The notes: generated from the letters alone by a model not told the origin. DNA of 64,000 nt from JAJTCH01 sp040386195 (GCA_040386195.1 JAZKFV010000006.1:1-64000); one strand, 5' to 3'. Shown: positions 53,117 through 62,146, numbered from the stretch's first letter. Translations and numbers: made by a program.

Positions 53117-54931
53117 CTAATTTTTAAATCCTTCAAAAATATCAATGATATCATTTAGTACATTTGAGCCAGTCTCAAGAGCGGTATCTATATAAGCTGG
53201 CTTAATTCTTTCTTGCCTATCTTTTAACACTTCACTGCAAAGTTTTGAAAAAATGATTTTACCATGAAATTCGCTCTGCCACTTTCCATTTGAAAGAGAT
53301 TCTGTTAAGAGATCGGATTTTTTATCAAAAAAGTCCTTAATTTTTTGATCAGCCAAACCATTTGATAAATGGTCTAATGATTGATTTAAGCTTTGAATGA
53401 TTTCAGCTTTAATTTCATCCAAACTTTTCTTATCCGGTGATTTGACCGTAGGAATAGCAAGGTGGCAGTTTAGTCCGATATATTCTTTAACGCTTTGCAA
53501 AAGGGTATAATTGAATGATTCGGTGGCAATTCTCTTGGTTTCTGTTGCAATAAAATCTTTGGTTAAATTGGGATTGGAAGTGGTTAAGTAAAACTTTTGA
53601 GCCACTTCAAACAAGATGTCTGGTTCAAGAAAATAATTTTCCAAGTGCCTTCTTTTTAAACATTTTACCCGACCGCTTTTTTCAATATCTTTTATTTGCT
53701 CCTCTGACAATCCGTCGCGGTCGCGGATCATATAAAAATTGACACCAAAAATAGAGTTTCTGATTTGCTCCTCGATAGAGCCAAGTAAGACTATATTTTG
53801 AACCGATCCTATGGGAGTAATTTTTGCTTCAGGTAAGATTTTTTGCGATATGGAGTGATAAGTTAGCCTATCAATGCTGGAGTTTTCTCCTTCTGCAAAA
53901 ATGATTTTCTTTCCAACGGAAATTAACCCGACATTGTCACCTATTGCCTGCACCAAATCTTTATGACTGTGGTTAAGATCGCTTAGTTTATGAGCCTGAT
54001 TTGATCCTGTTTGGATTGAATCAATAAAATAAACGTCACCGGTCGAATAATAAGTCGAGATTAAGTCTGCGGAATGAGTAAGAAGTATAAATTGGTTGGT
54101 GTGCCCTCCTATTGATTTCAAGGTCTCTACCAAGCGAAATGCCAGAGTTGGGTGCAAATGCAATTCGGGTTCATCAACAATTACCACCGAGTGCTTAATA
54201 TCCTTTCTTACTATATCAAAAATAATTTTAACAACTTCCTGCTCTCCAGAACTAAGTCTTTCAAAGTCTAAAACTTGATCATCAGAATTTTTATACTGAA
54301 AACTCTTTGGTTGAGTTGGATTTATATCCTGTAACTCTTTACCCGGTAAAAGTTGGCTAAAAATCTCTTTGTACTTTGTAAGAGGATGGGGATGTTTTTT
54401 AATAATTTCTTTAGAATGTAGTTCACCTTTTGCGGCTTCATCAGCTACTATTCCTTGGTGAGAAGCGACTTTTTTATAGATATAGTCCATAAAATTTTGC
54501 CATCTTCCAGAAAAATTCTCATAATAAAATGTGCTCGGAGTGTCCTGATTATCTGGATCTTCAACGGCATATTTAACTGGATTATACTTAGTGGTTTCAA
54601 TATTTCTTCGAGAATCAATCTGAACTAAAGATCCAACATATTCACCTCTGCCAAAACGTCGGCTGTTGATATAATCCTGCAAAACTGAATTACTCTGTCC
54701 TTGTTTTACTTCAATGTGTGATCCATTAAATTTATTCCTTTCTTCGTCACGGGTCGCTCCTAGAACTAAACTCATGTGAGTAGACCCTCGCAGAGTTTGT
54801 GATATAGCCTCTTTTAACCTAGATTTTCCAGAACCGTTTCCTCCGGCGATAATTACTACATCACCCAAATTTTCTATCTTAAGATTTTTGATAGGTGGGT
54901 AGTTTTGGATTTCTAATGATTGAATTTTCAT
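53117..54931 (-). CDS. AAA ATPase fused to a TOPRIM-like domain (PARIS/OLD-type defence candidate)
   Basis: This 604-residue protein (start ATG at 54931; a TTG three codons upstream is less likely) has an N-terminal ABC/SMC-like ATPase. Landmarks are IQNYPPIKNL, Walker A GGNGSGKS (30-37), signature LSSGEQEVVKI (226-236), Walker B VVIVDEPELHLHP and the H-loop LLTHSADL. The C-terminal region begins IIFAEGENSSIDRL (Glu347) and has MIRDRDGL (Asp404/Asp406), the spacing of TOPRIM nuclease acidic residues as in OLD and DUF4435 proteins. Single-chain AAA15-DUF4435 proteins occur in PARIS anti-phage systems (AriA+AriB), where the ATPase senses a phage trigger and the TOPRIM part kills the cell. The assignment is inference. 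It follows the nucleotidyltransferase-HEPN gene after 15 bp. Confidence 0.78.
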   Translation of the reverse strand: MKIQSLEIQNYPPIKNLKIENLGDVVIIAGGNGSGKSRLKEAISQTLRGSTHMSLVLGATRDEERNKFNGSHIEVKQGQSNSVLQDYINSRRFGRGEYVGSLVQIDSRRNIETTKYNPVKYAVEDPDNQDTPSTFYYENFSGRWQNFMDYIYKKVASHQGIVADEAAKGELHSKEIIKKHPHPLTKYKEIFSQLLPGKELQDINPTQPKSFQYKNSDDQVLDFERLSSGEQEVVKIIFDIVRKDIKHSVVIVDEPELHLHPTLAFRLVETLKSIGGHTNQFILLTHSADLISTYYSTGDVYFIDSIQTGSNQAHKLSDLNHSHKDLVQAIGDNVGLISVGKKIIFAEGENSSIDRLTYHSISQKILPEAKITPIGSVQNIVLLGSIEEQIRNSIFGVNFYMIRDRDGLSEEQIKDIEKSGRVKCLKRRHLENYFLEPDILFEVAQKFYLTTSNPNLTKDFIATETKRIATESFNYTLLQSVKEYIGLNCHLAIPTVKSPDKKSLDEIKAEIIQSLNQSLDHLSNGLADQKIKDFFDKKSDLLTESLSNGKWQSEFHGKIIFSKLCSEVLKDRQERIKPAYIDTALETGSNVLNDIIDIFEGFKN

Positions 54932-54946
54932 ACAGCGCAATAAATA

Positions 54947-55807
54947 TTATTTTTCTTCAATTAAATTTTTTATTTTTTGCTCACAAATTTTTTTAGTAAG
55001 CTCTAACAATTTTTTTACATCCTTTGCCAAAACTTCTAAATCTTCTTTTGAAATCCGATAGCTTGGATCATACCTTCCGCCAATGTAGGCGTAGTCCAAA
55101 AGTTTAAAACGATCTTTTTCTTTTTGAGTTTTTTTAGGAAATAAATTTGCTAGCTCTGAATGATGCTTAGCGGCTGTACGACCCAATATTCCAAGATAGT
55201 GCTCCTGCGGATTGTAGCTGGTGAAAACCAAAAGGATGGTTTTGTAAGAATGTTCTGCGGCCTGATGAAGATTGAAGGCTGAACTTTTATAATCTTTTTC
55301 ATCCAAATAAAAATTATATCCTTTGAGAAAAGCCTGTGCTCTATCAAACCAATGTTCGAAATAGTCTTTGGCAATTCTTTGCTTTTCTTCCGGTTTTAAT
55401 TTCCTCTTGTTAGCAAGCTTGTGCTTTTTGGAATCGTAAAGGGTGATGCCTTCTTTTTTAATGTCGGTGAAAAGGTATTGCCCTTCAGCAAGGCTTATAT
55501 TCAAACTCTGAATATCATGGGCTATTACTCTAACTGGTGCGCTTAGCTTTAATTTTTCAGCGCCGCTCCAGGAAACAAAATCATCGGTGCTTTTCTTTTT
55601 TTCTGTTACCACCAGCACATCATAATCAGAAATATGGCCAGTTTTTTGTTGTGGCTTTAAGTCTTTCTTTTCTTTGTAATCACCGCGTGCGTAGGAACCA
55701 AAAAGAATAATCTTCTCAACATCTTTGCAGGTTTTTTGAATTGCTGCGACTATTTTATTCAGCTCTTCTTGTTTGTTTTGCGGAAGATGTTTTAGCGATT
55801 TTTTCAT
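54947..55807 (-). CDS. Nucleotidyltransferase (MNT) fused to HEPN domain
   Basis: This 286-residue protein has a minimal nucleotidyltransferase domain (about 10-120): LFGSYARGDY (GSYARGDY 37-44) and the catalytic acidic pair in SDYDVLVV (Asp61, Asp63). A helical HEPN domain follows (about 140-280): SAFNLHQAAEHSYKTILLVFT and DPSYRISKEDLEVL. Separate MNT/HEPN pairs are toxin-antitoxin modules in which the MNT AMPylates the HEPN RNase; here both are in one chain, as in many Bacteroidetes-type proteins. It lies 15 bp upstream of the AAA-TOPRIM gene in the same direction, so the two may form one defence operon. Confidence 0.85.
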   Translation of the reverse strand: MKKSLKHLPQNKQEELNKIVAAIQKTCKDVEKIILFGSYARGDYKEKKDLKPQQKTGHISDYDVLVVTEKKKSTDDFVSWSGAEKLKLSAPVRVIAHDIQSLNISLAEGQYLFTDIKKEGITLYDSKKHKLANKRKLKPEEKQRIAKDYFEHWFDRAQAFLKGYNFYLDEKDYKSSAFNLHQAAEHSYKTILLVFTSYNPQEHYLGILGRTAAKHHSELANLFPKKTQKEKDRFKLLDYAYIGGRYDPSYRISKEDLEVLAKDVKKLLELTKKICEQKIKNLIEEK

Positions 55808-55887
55808 GACAATTTTTTTATTTTTATTGAATCATGCAAATTACTCGGCCGCTTCGCAGCCTGCGTCATTTGTCATACGCAATATTA

Positions 55888-56703
55888 TTAAATTCGGTTA
55901 ATAATTTCACTTTTTACATACTCAAAAGCCTCTTCAAAATTCCAATTGGTCTGGCCAGGAATAAATGGAGTATTGTAAGGCGGTAATTGATGAGGTAGTA
56001 AAATATTCATATCGAGCTGGAAGTCTTTGTTTAAGCGCTTCAAATCGAGGTTTTTTAAAAATAAATCTTTGGAAATTTTTAGTTTGCCGTGATCGCAATA
56101 TTTTTTGAAAATTTTCAGCGTTTCATCGATGTTTGCTAAATCTTTGCCAAAGACCGTCCACAGATCGAACAAATCCCTGCCTTTACGTCTTTGATATAAA
56201 GCTCGTATCTTTGTTGCCATCAACTCTTCTAAGTGGTTAACCGCAATCATGCTTTTGCCGCTAAACCATTCAGAATCAAAACCAAAAGTTACATTATTGA
56301 TATCCATTACTTGAAAATGCTCAGTGGTATTAATTTCAATTTTCAGCTTCATCGGTAGGCCATTAATGGAAGTATATTTGTAAACCAGCTTTGCTGACCT
56401 CTCAGTTAAAAGGCGATTTGGTTCACCAAGCCAATTAAGTGTGATTCTAACGGCATCTATTGTTTCGCCGATTGGCTCAGATTTTGTTTGTACAAAATCT
56501 AAATCTTCACTGTAACGGGCTGATGGTTTGAGATAAATTTTATTCAGTGCAGTTCCGCCACGAAAAATCAGGCTATCTCTAACTTTCTGATTTCCGTAAA
56601 GAGAAACCAAGGCCCTGTTGATGATTAAATCCTGCTCAACCATATCAAGGGTTTGCCAAGGAGCATTTTGCTGCCATTTTTCTATGAAAAGTTTTGGGAT
56701 CAT
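55888..56703 (-). CDS. AbiEii-type nucleotidyltransferase toxin
   Basis: This 271-residue protein of the AbiEii/AbiGii family has FRGGTALNKIY (GG 49-50) and RYSEDLDFV (65-70). This is the diverged nucleotidyltransferase core, with the acidic pair DLD. The later motif TKIRALYQRRKGRDLFDLW is also typical. AbiEii toxins stop growth upon phage infection by modifying tRNA acceptor ends (established for family members). It overlaps the partner antitoxin gene by 4 bp (ATGA). Confidence 0.9.
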   Translation of the reverse strand: MIPKLFIEKWQQNAPWQTLDMVEQDLIINRALVSLYGNQKVRDSLIFRGGTALNKIYLKPSARYSEDLDFVQTKSEPIGETIDAVRITLNWLGEPNRLLTERSAKLVYKYTSINGLPMKLKIEINTTEHFQVMDINNVTFGFDSEWFSGKSMIAVNHLEELMATKIRALYQRRKGRDLFDLWTVFGKDLANIDETLKIFKKYCDHGKLKISKDLFLKNLDLKRLNKDFQLDMNILLPHQLPPYNTPFIPGQTNWNFEEAFEYVKSEIINRI

Positions 56704-57506
56704 AGGTCGCTTTCAATAGTTGTGTTTTCAATGATCATCCATTTCTTGCATCTTGGATAGCCTTTAACAGGAATTTCAGGCGCTAGGGCAACGAGTTTTT
56801 TACCTGAAGATAGATAATCTTGCAGACCGTTAATAATTTCTTGTTTGTGATCAGGATTTTCAGCGTCAATTTTTTCCAAGATATATCCCAATTTTTGCAG
56901 CCAGAATTTTTGGCTGGAGATATTCGCCAGCTCGATCAATTTTTTAAGATCAATTGATTGCGCCAACTCTGATAGAACAGTTGCGATATGATTTAGTCCG
57001 CCACTTCTTCCTGAATAAAGTAATAAATCCATAGCAGTTAATTCCGGTGAGGAAATTTTTAAATATCCGCTATCAACGGTGATTTCTCGTATAGGAAGAT
57101 TTGCTAGAGATTTTTTGTAGATTGCATCAATGCTAATCTGGCCGAATTTTAAATTTTTACGGATTTGCTTATCAGAAATTATTTGGAATGAATTTGGTTT
57201 TTGATGAGTTGCGCCGTGATACATTGCGGCACTCAGCAATCCTACATAATAGTTTATTCCTAAATGCTTCATTAAAATTGGCACCAACTCTTCAGCTGGC
57301 AAACAACCTTGCAATTGATGTTCAGGTGGAATTATAACATAAAACCCTCTTGCAGGATTAATGATCTCACCATGTTTTTTTACGCGACGTATAGAAACCA
57401 AAACATTGTGTTTTGAAGTTTGTAAATCGCTTACGGCTTGATCTATTGTAAAGGAAATCTGCCCTGATTTTCTTAAATCTTTTAAATATTCTGGAAACTT
57501 TGCCAT
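56700..57506 (-). CDS. AbiEi-type antitoxin / autorepressor
   Basis: This 268-residue protein has an N-terminal winged-helix (SFTIDQAVSDLQTSKHNVLVSIRRVKKHGEIINPARGFY) and a C-terminal AbiEi domain (YYVGLLSAAMYHGATHQKP, ITVDSGYLKISSPELTAMDLL). AbiEi binds inverted repeats in its own promoter and represses abiE. Repeats of that kind lie just upstream (57533-57606). The toxin gene follows with a 4-bp overlap, the standard order for the AbiE module. Confidence 0.88.
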   Translation of the reverse strand: MAKFPEYLKDLRKSGQISFTIDQAVSDLQTSKHNVLVSIRRVKKHGEIINPARGFYVIIPPEHQLQGCLPAEELVPILMKHLGINYYVGLLSAAMYHGATHQKPNSFQIISDKQIRKNLKFGQISIDAIYKKSLANLPIREITVDSGYLKISSPELTAMDLLLYSGRSGGLNHIATVLSELAQSIDLKKLIELANISSQKFWLQKLGYILEKIDAENPDHKQEIINGLQDYLSSGKKLVALAPEIPVKGYPRCKKWMIIENTTIESDL

Positions 57507-57532
57507 AGTAGAAATATCATGGTAAAACTATA

Positions 57533-57606
57533 ATATTATTACTATAGCATCATAAAAATGATATAGTCAATGGATGTCATAGTAATAATATCATAGTATT
57601 ACTGTG
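57533..57606 (-). promoter_or_regulatory. Candidate AbiEi operator repeats
   Basis: ATATTATTACTATAG (57533-57547) is the inverted counterpart of CATAGTAATAATAT (57578-57591), and a third similar box CATAGTATTACTGTG follows at 57592-57606. They start 27 bp upstream of the abiEi start. AbiEi repressors are known to bind paired repeats in this position. Confidence 0.6.
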
Positions 57607-57660
57607 AGTTTATTTGGTATAGGTGTTTAATTTTGTGGAGTAAGATCTTATGACGACACT

Positions 57661-59211
57661 CTAGGTTCTGCCAAAAAGATTTGGATCACTTTTGGTGTCA
57701 ACCAACCTGGTAAAATTTGTTGATGTTTGTTGACTGGAAGTGTTTTTTAAACTATTTACCCATGCCTCTTTCTTTTGTTTGGCTTCAAGTTCATAGCTCT
57801 CAGTCTCCTGAATCAAATCATAAACTGTTAATATGTCGATAATTTTCATATTACCTTCTATAATACCATCAACCTCTTGGTGATCTTCGGGTAATTTTTG
57901 GACTATAATTGGATACATTCTTTTTCTACCTTCTTCAAAACCTATTGCCCAATATGTCTTGAGAAACTCAGATTCATTTGCACTCCCTTTTAGAGTGGCC
58001 AATTTCTTTCTGGTTTCTTCTGGTGTAAAATCAGTTACAACATATGTAAATCTCTTATTAATATCACTAAAATCTGCTGCCACAAAACATTCTTGTGGTA
58101 TTGCCTTAACTATTCTGACCATCTCAACTTCGTTTGGTTTATAATGTCCGCTAACATTATCAATTTTCATAACTTTTCCTTTTTCAATTTCTATCATTCC
58201 TGATGAGGCCGTTATGTCTCCGGATAAAAATGATGAGTGATTAAACTGATTAGCCATATGTTCATTGACATATAAATTTCCATCTCTACTTAAAACAAAT
58301 GCGGCAACGCCGCGATCTTTAAATTTTGAATTCAGGATAGTGGTATCCAATTCTTTTTCGTCCTGATATAATTTTCCATCATGAAATTGGACGCGATACG
58401 CCTCTCTTTCTTTGGAATTTAAGTATATAAAATTATTTCTTTTAATGGGGTTTGGATCCATTTCTCGCTCAAATTTTAATGCATAGTGCCAGTGCTCTTT
58501 TGCACCTAATGCCTTACGATTATTTTGATTCAATATTTTTAGATAAGATTGCACCAATTTTTCTTGATAATCTTCTTCGAGAAAACTAAATGATTTTGGC
58601 AGTCTGGAATGTCCAAGATTGTGTATTGAAGTTTTTATGGGATGTTCTTTTTCTGCATAAACACTCATTATCTTTGCAATAATGTTGTCTTGAGTAACAG
58701 CATGATTATTTTTCTGAAGATCCTGAACAACACAATTTATAAGTGAAAAATACTGAATTGTTTTGTTATTCATTAGCTCTGTAGCACTCCTTCCAAGATC
58801 ATCAATTAACTCAATATGATAAATAAAATTTAAATTCTTACCATCTGGAGTGGAGACTAATTTTGCATTTTTAACTCTAAATTCATTAACTTTTCTGCGA
58901 TTATTATGAGCTTCCAAAATATGTTCAAAAGCATTCTTAAGTTCTTCTAAATATTGTTTGTTATTTTCGGGGTGAGCAAAAATATCTTGCCTGATCACAT
59001 TAGTATCATTTTCTGATATTAGACTATGTTGCAATAATAACTCCAAAAGGTCATTGATTGCAGATTCAAATTGTTTTCTTTTATAGCTTTTTTTAAGTGA
59101 AAGAAATTGTGTTTCGTTAAATTTTTCTAAAATTTTTCTAACCAAATCTTCTGATTCAGGCGGAAGGTCGGATGCTAAAGCAACTAATTTTGATAGATGA
59201 TGTTTTAACAT
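57661..59211 (-). CDS. Large unknown protein of the tRNA-linked island (effector-like)
   Basis: This 516-residue soluble protein has no signal peptide. Residues 1-200 are helical. A conserved-looking segment near 300-365 reads FVLSRDGNLYVNEHMANQFN, followed by HSSFLSG, GMIEIEKGKV and VSGHYKPNE. From memory, a very similar 'nLYv ... HSSflaG ... aGxixvxxGxi ... SGHYxP' arrangement occurs in many uncharacterised proteins of Legionella-like and plant-associated bacteria; I cannot name the family with confidence. Its start lies 42 bp downstream of the end of the smaller gene at 59254-59763 on the same strand, so the two may be co-transcribed. Confidence 0.6.
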   Translation of the reverse strand: MLKHHLSKLVALASDLPPESEDLVRKILEKFNETQFLSLKKSYKRKQFESAINDLLELLLQHSLISENDTNVIRQDIFAHPENNKQYLEELKNAFEHILEAHNNRRKVNEFRVKNAKLVSTPDGKNLNFIYHIELIDDLGRSATELMNNKTIQYFSLINCVVQDLQKNNHAVTQDNIIAKIMSVYAEKEHPIKTSIHNLGHSRLPKSFSFLEEDYQEKLVQSYLKILNQNNRKALGAKEHWHYALKFEREMDPNPIKRNNFIYLNSKEREAYRVQFHDGKLYQDEKELDTTILNSKFKDRGVAAFVLSRDGNLYVNEHMANQFNHSSFLSGDITASSGMIEIEKGKVMKIDNVSGHYKPNEVEMVRIVKAIPQECFVAADFSDINKRFTYVVTDFTPEETRKKLATLKGSANESEFLKTYWAIGFEEGRKRMYPIIVQKLPEDHQEVDGIIEGNMKIIDILTVYDLIQETESYELEAKQKKEAWVNSLKNTSSQQTSTNFTRLVDTKSDPNLFGRT

Positions 59212-59253
59212 GTCGGCGCTTTTTATATTTAAAAAATTAGTTAGCAGGCCAAA

Positions 59254-59763
59254 TTATTGCCTAACAACTTCCTTGCTTTCTTCGTTTTGAACAAACGACT
59301 CCTTGCTGCTGTTTAATAGGGCAATGATATCATTCTTCATTTCCGGCAAGTTATCAATTTTGGGTTTTGATTGCTCAATATAGTTTGTAATATTCTTATT
59401 AAGCAGATGATTAAATGCGAATAATTCTTTATAACATTGGTGGGGTGCGTTACCGACCATAAGAAAAGATCGGTATAGTTTGTGTCGACTAGGATATTCT
59501 TTTAAGACTCCGTGAATTGATAATTCATTCAAAGAATTTATTTCTGGCAAGATGCTTTCTAGTTGATGCTGCTCTAAAACACTCTTTAGTTTTATTTGAA
59601 AATCTTCTGCCGCCGTCAATCCTTTAGGGGCAATCGAATCAACAATTAATTCTAAAATAGCTGAAGCCGATTCTTTGTTCACATTCAAGTCAAATACTGA
59701 CTCAAATATATCTACAACACTATCGAAAAATAGATCTAGCTGTTCGATCGAAAGATGCTTCAT
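59254..59763 (-). CDS. Helical protein of unknown function
   Basis: This 169-residue soluble, helical, acidic protein starts MKHLSIEQLDLFFDSVVDIF. No motif is recognised. It is upstream of and co-directional with the 516-residue unknown (42-bp gap), so it could be a partner or chaperone; that is inference from position only. Confidence 0.5.
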   Translation of the reverse strand: MKHLSIEQLDLFFDSVVDIFESVFDLNVNKESASAILELIVDSIAPKGLTAAEDFQIKLKSVLEQHQLESILPEINSLNELSIHGVLKEYPSRHKLYRSFLMVGNAPHQCYKELFAFNHLLNKNITNYIEQSKPKIDNLPEMKNDIIALLNSSKESFVQNEESKEVVRQ

Positions 59764-59910
59764 AAACTTAAATTTTTTTTACTTAACCTTCAATTTTACT
59801 GTCCAGCCAAACATTCGCTAAACAAATCAAAATAGCAATTTATTCTTTATTGTATTAAACAATTAACAAGGCATAATATTTTAAATATTGGTAACCACCT
59901 AATTATTTAT

Positions 59911-60642
59911 ATGAAACACCACCACTTCAAGAAATCCTATTTTCTTATCCCCACATTTTTTCTTCTAATCTTTTCCTCGCTTTTTCTTTATCTCGACTAC
60001 AAGCGTAATCCAATAACTTACATAATTTTATCCAAAAAAATTGAATTGGTTTCTTATCTATTTTTTAAAGATATTCCAGCGTTTTATCCAAGATATGATT
60101 CATATTCAATTAATTATCATAATTTTGATTTTGATAAAGGAACGGACAGCCATTTTTCCAAGGGAAATGGTCACTTTTCCATATTAGATATTGGGTCAAT
60201 TTATAAAACTGGAATACCGCATAAATTAAGAAAAATATTTGATGATTATGCAAAATTAAATCCAGAAAAATTAGCAGATCGGAAAGTTGTTGAAAATATT
60301 TTTGGTGTTCATGATTCGGGAGAAAGATTTTCGTATTTAAATGTAATTTTTCACGATGTTACGCCTTACGATGATGCGATGCCGAAAAGAATAAAAGAAT
60401 ATATCAAAATTTTTGGAAAAAAATTTATTGTCACCAGCATAGTTCAATATAAAAAAGACGACGAACAATGCGGCAAGAATAGCTACGATGTTAATATAAT
60501 TTTTGACTCAAACCCAACAGAATCAATGACAATGGGGCTGAAGAATTCTGGTGAGATTTGTTTTATATGGGATGAAAAATTAAGATTTTCAAAATATGAC
60601 ATTATGGATCTTAAGAAAAAATATAAAAATTATTGGTTTTAA
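59911..60642 (+). CDS. Membrane-anchored protein of unknown function
   Basis: This 243-residue protein has one N-terminal membrane segment (SYFLIPTFFLLIFSSLFLYL) preceded by HHHFKK, so most of the chain should be periplasmic. The rest is aromatic- and charge-rich (AFYPRYDSYSINYHNFDFDK) with two Cys (in DEQCGKN and GEICFIW). No family recognised. Divergent from the island gene at 59254; the 147-bp gap shows nothing else. Confidence 0.6.
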   Translation: MKHHHFKKSYFLIPTFFLLIFSSLFLYLDYKRNPITYIILSKKIELVSYLFFKDIPAFYPRYDSYSINYHNFDFDKGTDSHFSKGNGHFSILDIGSIYKTGIPHKLRKIFDDYAKLNPEKLADRKVVENIFGVHDSGERFSYLNVIFHDVTPYDDAMPKRIKEYIKIFGKKFIVTSIVQYKKDDEQCGKNSYDVNIIFDSNPTESMTMGLKNSGEICFIWDEKLRFSKYDIMDLKKKYKNYWF

Positions 60643-60657
60643 CTTTTATTAATTTAA

Positions 60658-60777
60658 TTCAATAAACCTTATGAAAAACCACCAAAAAAAGTTTCCAATA
60701 ACGATTCTGCGGATGGTCATTGGATTACGCTTGATGATGGTAGGCATATTTTTATCGGGAATAAAAAAGTTGTTTGA
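60658..60777 (+). pseudogene. C-terminal remnant with a GHWITLDDGRHIFIG motif
   Basis: An open stretch without a start ends at TGA 60775-60777 and reads PPKKVSNNDSADGHWITLDD followed by GRHIFIGNKKV. The W[IV]T[LI]xxGxHIFI pattern is a common C-terminal motif of phage head-morphogenesis and toxin-delivery proteins, so this may be a phage leftover. An overlapping 36-codon ATG frame (60671-60781) has no features. Confidence 0.35.
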
Positions 60778-60802
60778 GTAACCTTAGTTAAATAACCTTT
60801 AT

Positions 60803-60807
60803 AGGAG
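60803..60807 (+). promoter_or_regulatory. Shine-Dalgarno sequence AGGAG
   Basis: AGGAG lies 5 nt before the ATG of the CPBP protease gene. It is notable as the only strong Shine-Dalgarno sequence I found before a start in this window. Confidence 0.7.
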
Positions 60808-60812
60808 AATAT

Positions 60813-61697
60813 ATGGCGCTCTTTTTTCAAAATAACTTATTGGAATTTTTGACTTATATAGTTTTAGCTGGCGCTTTTGCTTCGTTTTGGGTGTTTGAAA
60901 ATAAAAAAGTTTCTGGTGTTTTATTCGTTATAGCGTCTTTATTTGGGCTGGTTTCGAATCAGATAGAATGGTGGTTTTTGGTTTCAACATTGGTGGTTGG
61001 GGCGTGTGTATTTTGGTTTTATTCTGAGATCAAAAAACCATATATCAGAGTTTTTTTATTTTTTATAATTACAACGATCGCCGTTTTATTATTTTTACAT
61101 AAAGTTCCCGGATACAATAATTGGCAGGTTTGGTCTGATGTAAAATTAAGTGAAAAATCGGCAAGTTTTTCTTTCTGGTTGAATTTTGATAAGCCAATCA
61201 TTGGTTTTTTACTACTCTTATTTGCTTACCAACCAGTTAGAAAATTATCTGAGTGGAGGGAAATATTCAGCAAAGATTGTTGTTTATTTTATGGCTTATC
61301 AATCTTGGTAATATTGGTTCTTGGTCTGCTTTCTTCCTATTTGGTTTTTGATCCAAAAATAGTTGGTTATAAATTTTTATTTTTGTGGTCATTAAAAATG
61401 CTGTTTTTCACAACCATAGTTGAAGAGTTATTCTTCAGATTTTTTATCCAAAACAACGCCATCAAATTATTAAGCAATTTAAAAAACGGCAAAATTTTAG
61501 GTTTGATTTTGTCATCTTTTATATTCGGAATTTTTCATTTGCCGGCAGGTATATTATTTGCTGCACTCGCGTTTCTGGCTGGTTTGTTATATGGCGGAAT
61601 ATATTTAAAAACCAATCGACTTGAATCAGCAATTTTGTTGCATTTTGCTGTAAATTTTATTCATTTAATTTTCTTTGCTTATCCAAGTTTGGCGTAA
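60813..61697 (+). CDS. CPBP-family intramembrane metalloprotease
   Basis: This 294-residue protein has about eight membrane segments. The C-terminal Rce1/CPBP (Abi) domain has VEELFFRFF (Glu204, Glu205, Arg209), FIFGIFHL (His242) and LLHFAVN (His277), the glutamate/histidine motifs of the catalytic site. Eukaryotic Rce1 removes the AAX after CaaX prenylation; bacterial members serve in bacteriocin self-immunity or membrane-protein processing. A link to the CaaX-ended ankyrin proteins of this window is tempting but unsupported, since prenylation would occur in the host. Preceded by a good Shine-Dalgarno sequence. Confidence 0.87.
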   Translation: MALFFQNNLLEFLTYIVLAGAFASFWVFENKKVSGVLFVIASLFGLVSNQIEWWFLVSTLVVGACVFWFYSEIKKPYIRVFLFFIITTIAVLLFLHKVPGYNNWQVWSDVKLSEKSASFSFWLNFDKPIIGFLLLLFAYQPVRKLSEWREIFSKDCCLFYGLSILVILVLGLLSSYLVFDPKIVGYKFLFLWSLKMLFFTTIVEELFFRFFIQNNAIKLLSNLKNGKILGLILSSFIFGIFHLPAGILFAALAFLAGLLYGGIYLKTNRLESAILLHFAVNFIHLIFFAYPSLA

Positions 61698-61723
61698 TTA
61701 ATAAAAATATATCCAACTTAACC

Positions 61724-62146
61724 ATGAAAATAATCAATATAATTGCCATTATCTTTATGTGTGCGGCGCTATCAAATTGCACGCCAGCAAGGATTGTTCA
61801 AGATAATTATCCAAAAAATACCAAAACATCCAAAATTAAAGTTACTCGTGAAGACACTTTTCTATTTACGGCAGTTCCTGCAATTTTTGGTTATGACGAA
61901 AAAGACAAAGTCAGTCTTTGGAAAGGCGATGTTGCAGAGCTAGATGTGCCAGTTGGAAAACAAGAGTTTTTTGTTAGATCAAATCAAGCTGATAGATCTT
62001 TCAAATCTATTATTGAAGTCAAAGAAAACAAACTTCTGTGCCTAACCATTCATCCAGAACCAGAACCGGTTATAAAGTTTGTAATACCTTTTGTTTATTA
62101 CTTTTCGCATGCATTTGAGATAGAAAAGTCGGAATTTTGTAAATAA
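61724..62146 (+). CDS. Predicted lipoprotein (DUF2846-like)
   Basis: This 140-residue protein has a lipoprotein signal peptide ending in the lipobox ALSNC (Cys19). The mature part has the VPVGKQEFFVRS and IIEVKENKLLCLTIHPEPEP pattern seen in small DUF2846-type lipoproteins, which are beta-sandwich-like. Function unknown. It starts 26 bp after the CPBP protease gene and probably shares its transcript. Confidence 0.72.
   Translation: MKIINIIAIIFMCAALSNCTPARIVQDNYPKNTKTSKIKVTREDTFLFTAVPAIFGYDEKDKVSLWKGDVAELDVPVGKQEFFVRSNQADRSFKSIIEVKENKLLCLTIHPEPEPVIKFVIPFVYYFSHAFEIEKSEFCK

Noticed and set aside
60813..61697. CPBP (Rce1-like) protease as the processing enzyme for the CaaX-ended proteins
   Set aside because: Prenylation needs host transferases, and bacterial CPBP proteins have other roles; the genes are 30 kb apart and nothing links them in the sequence.
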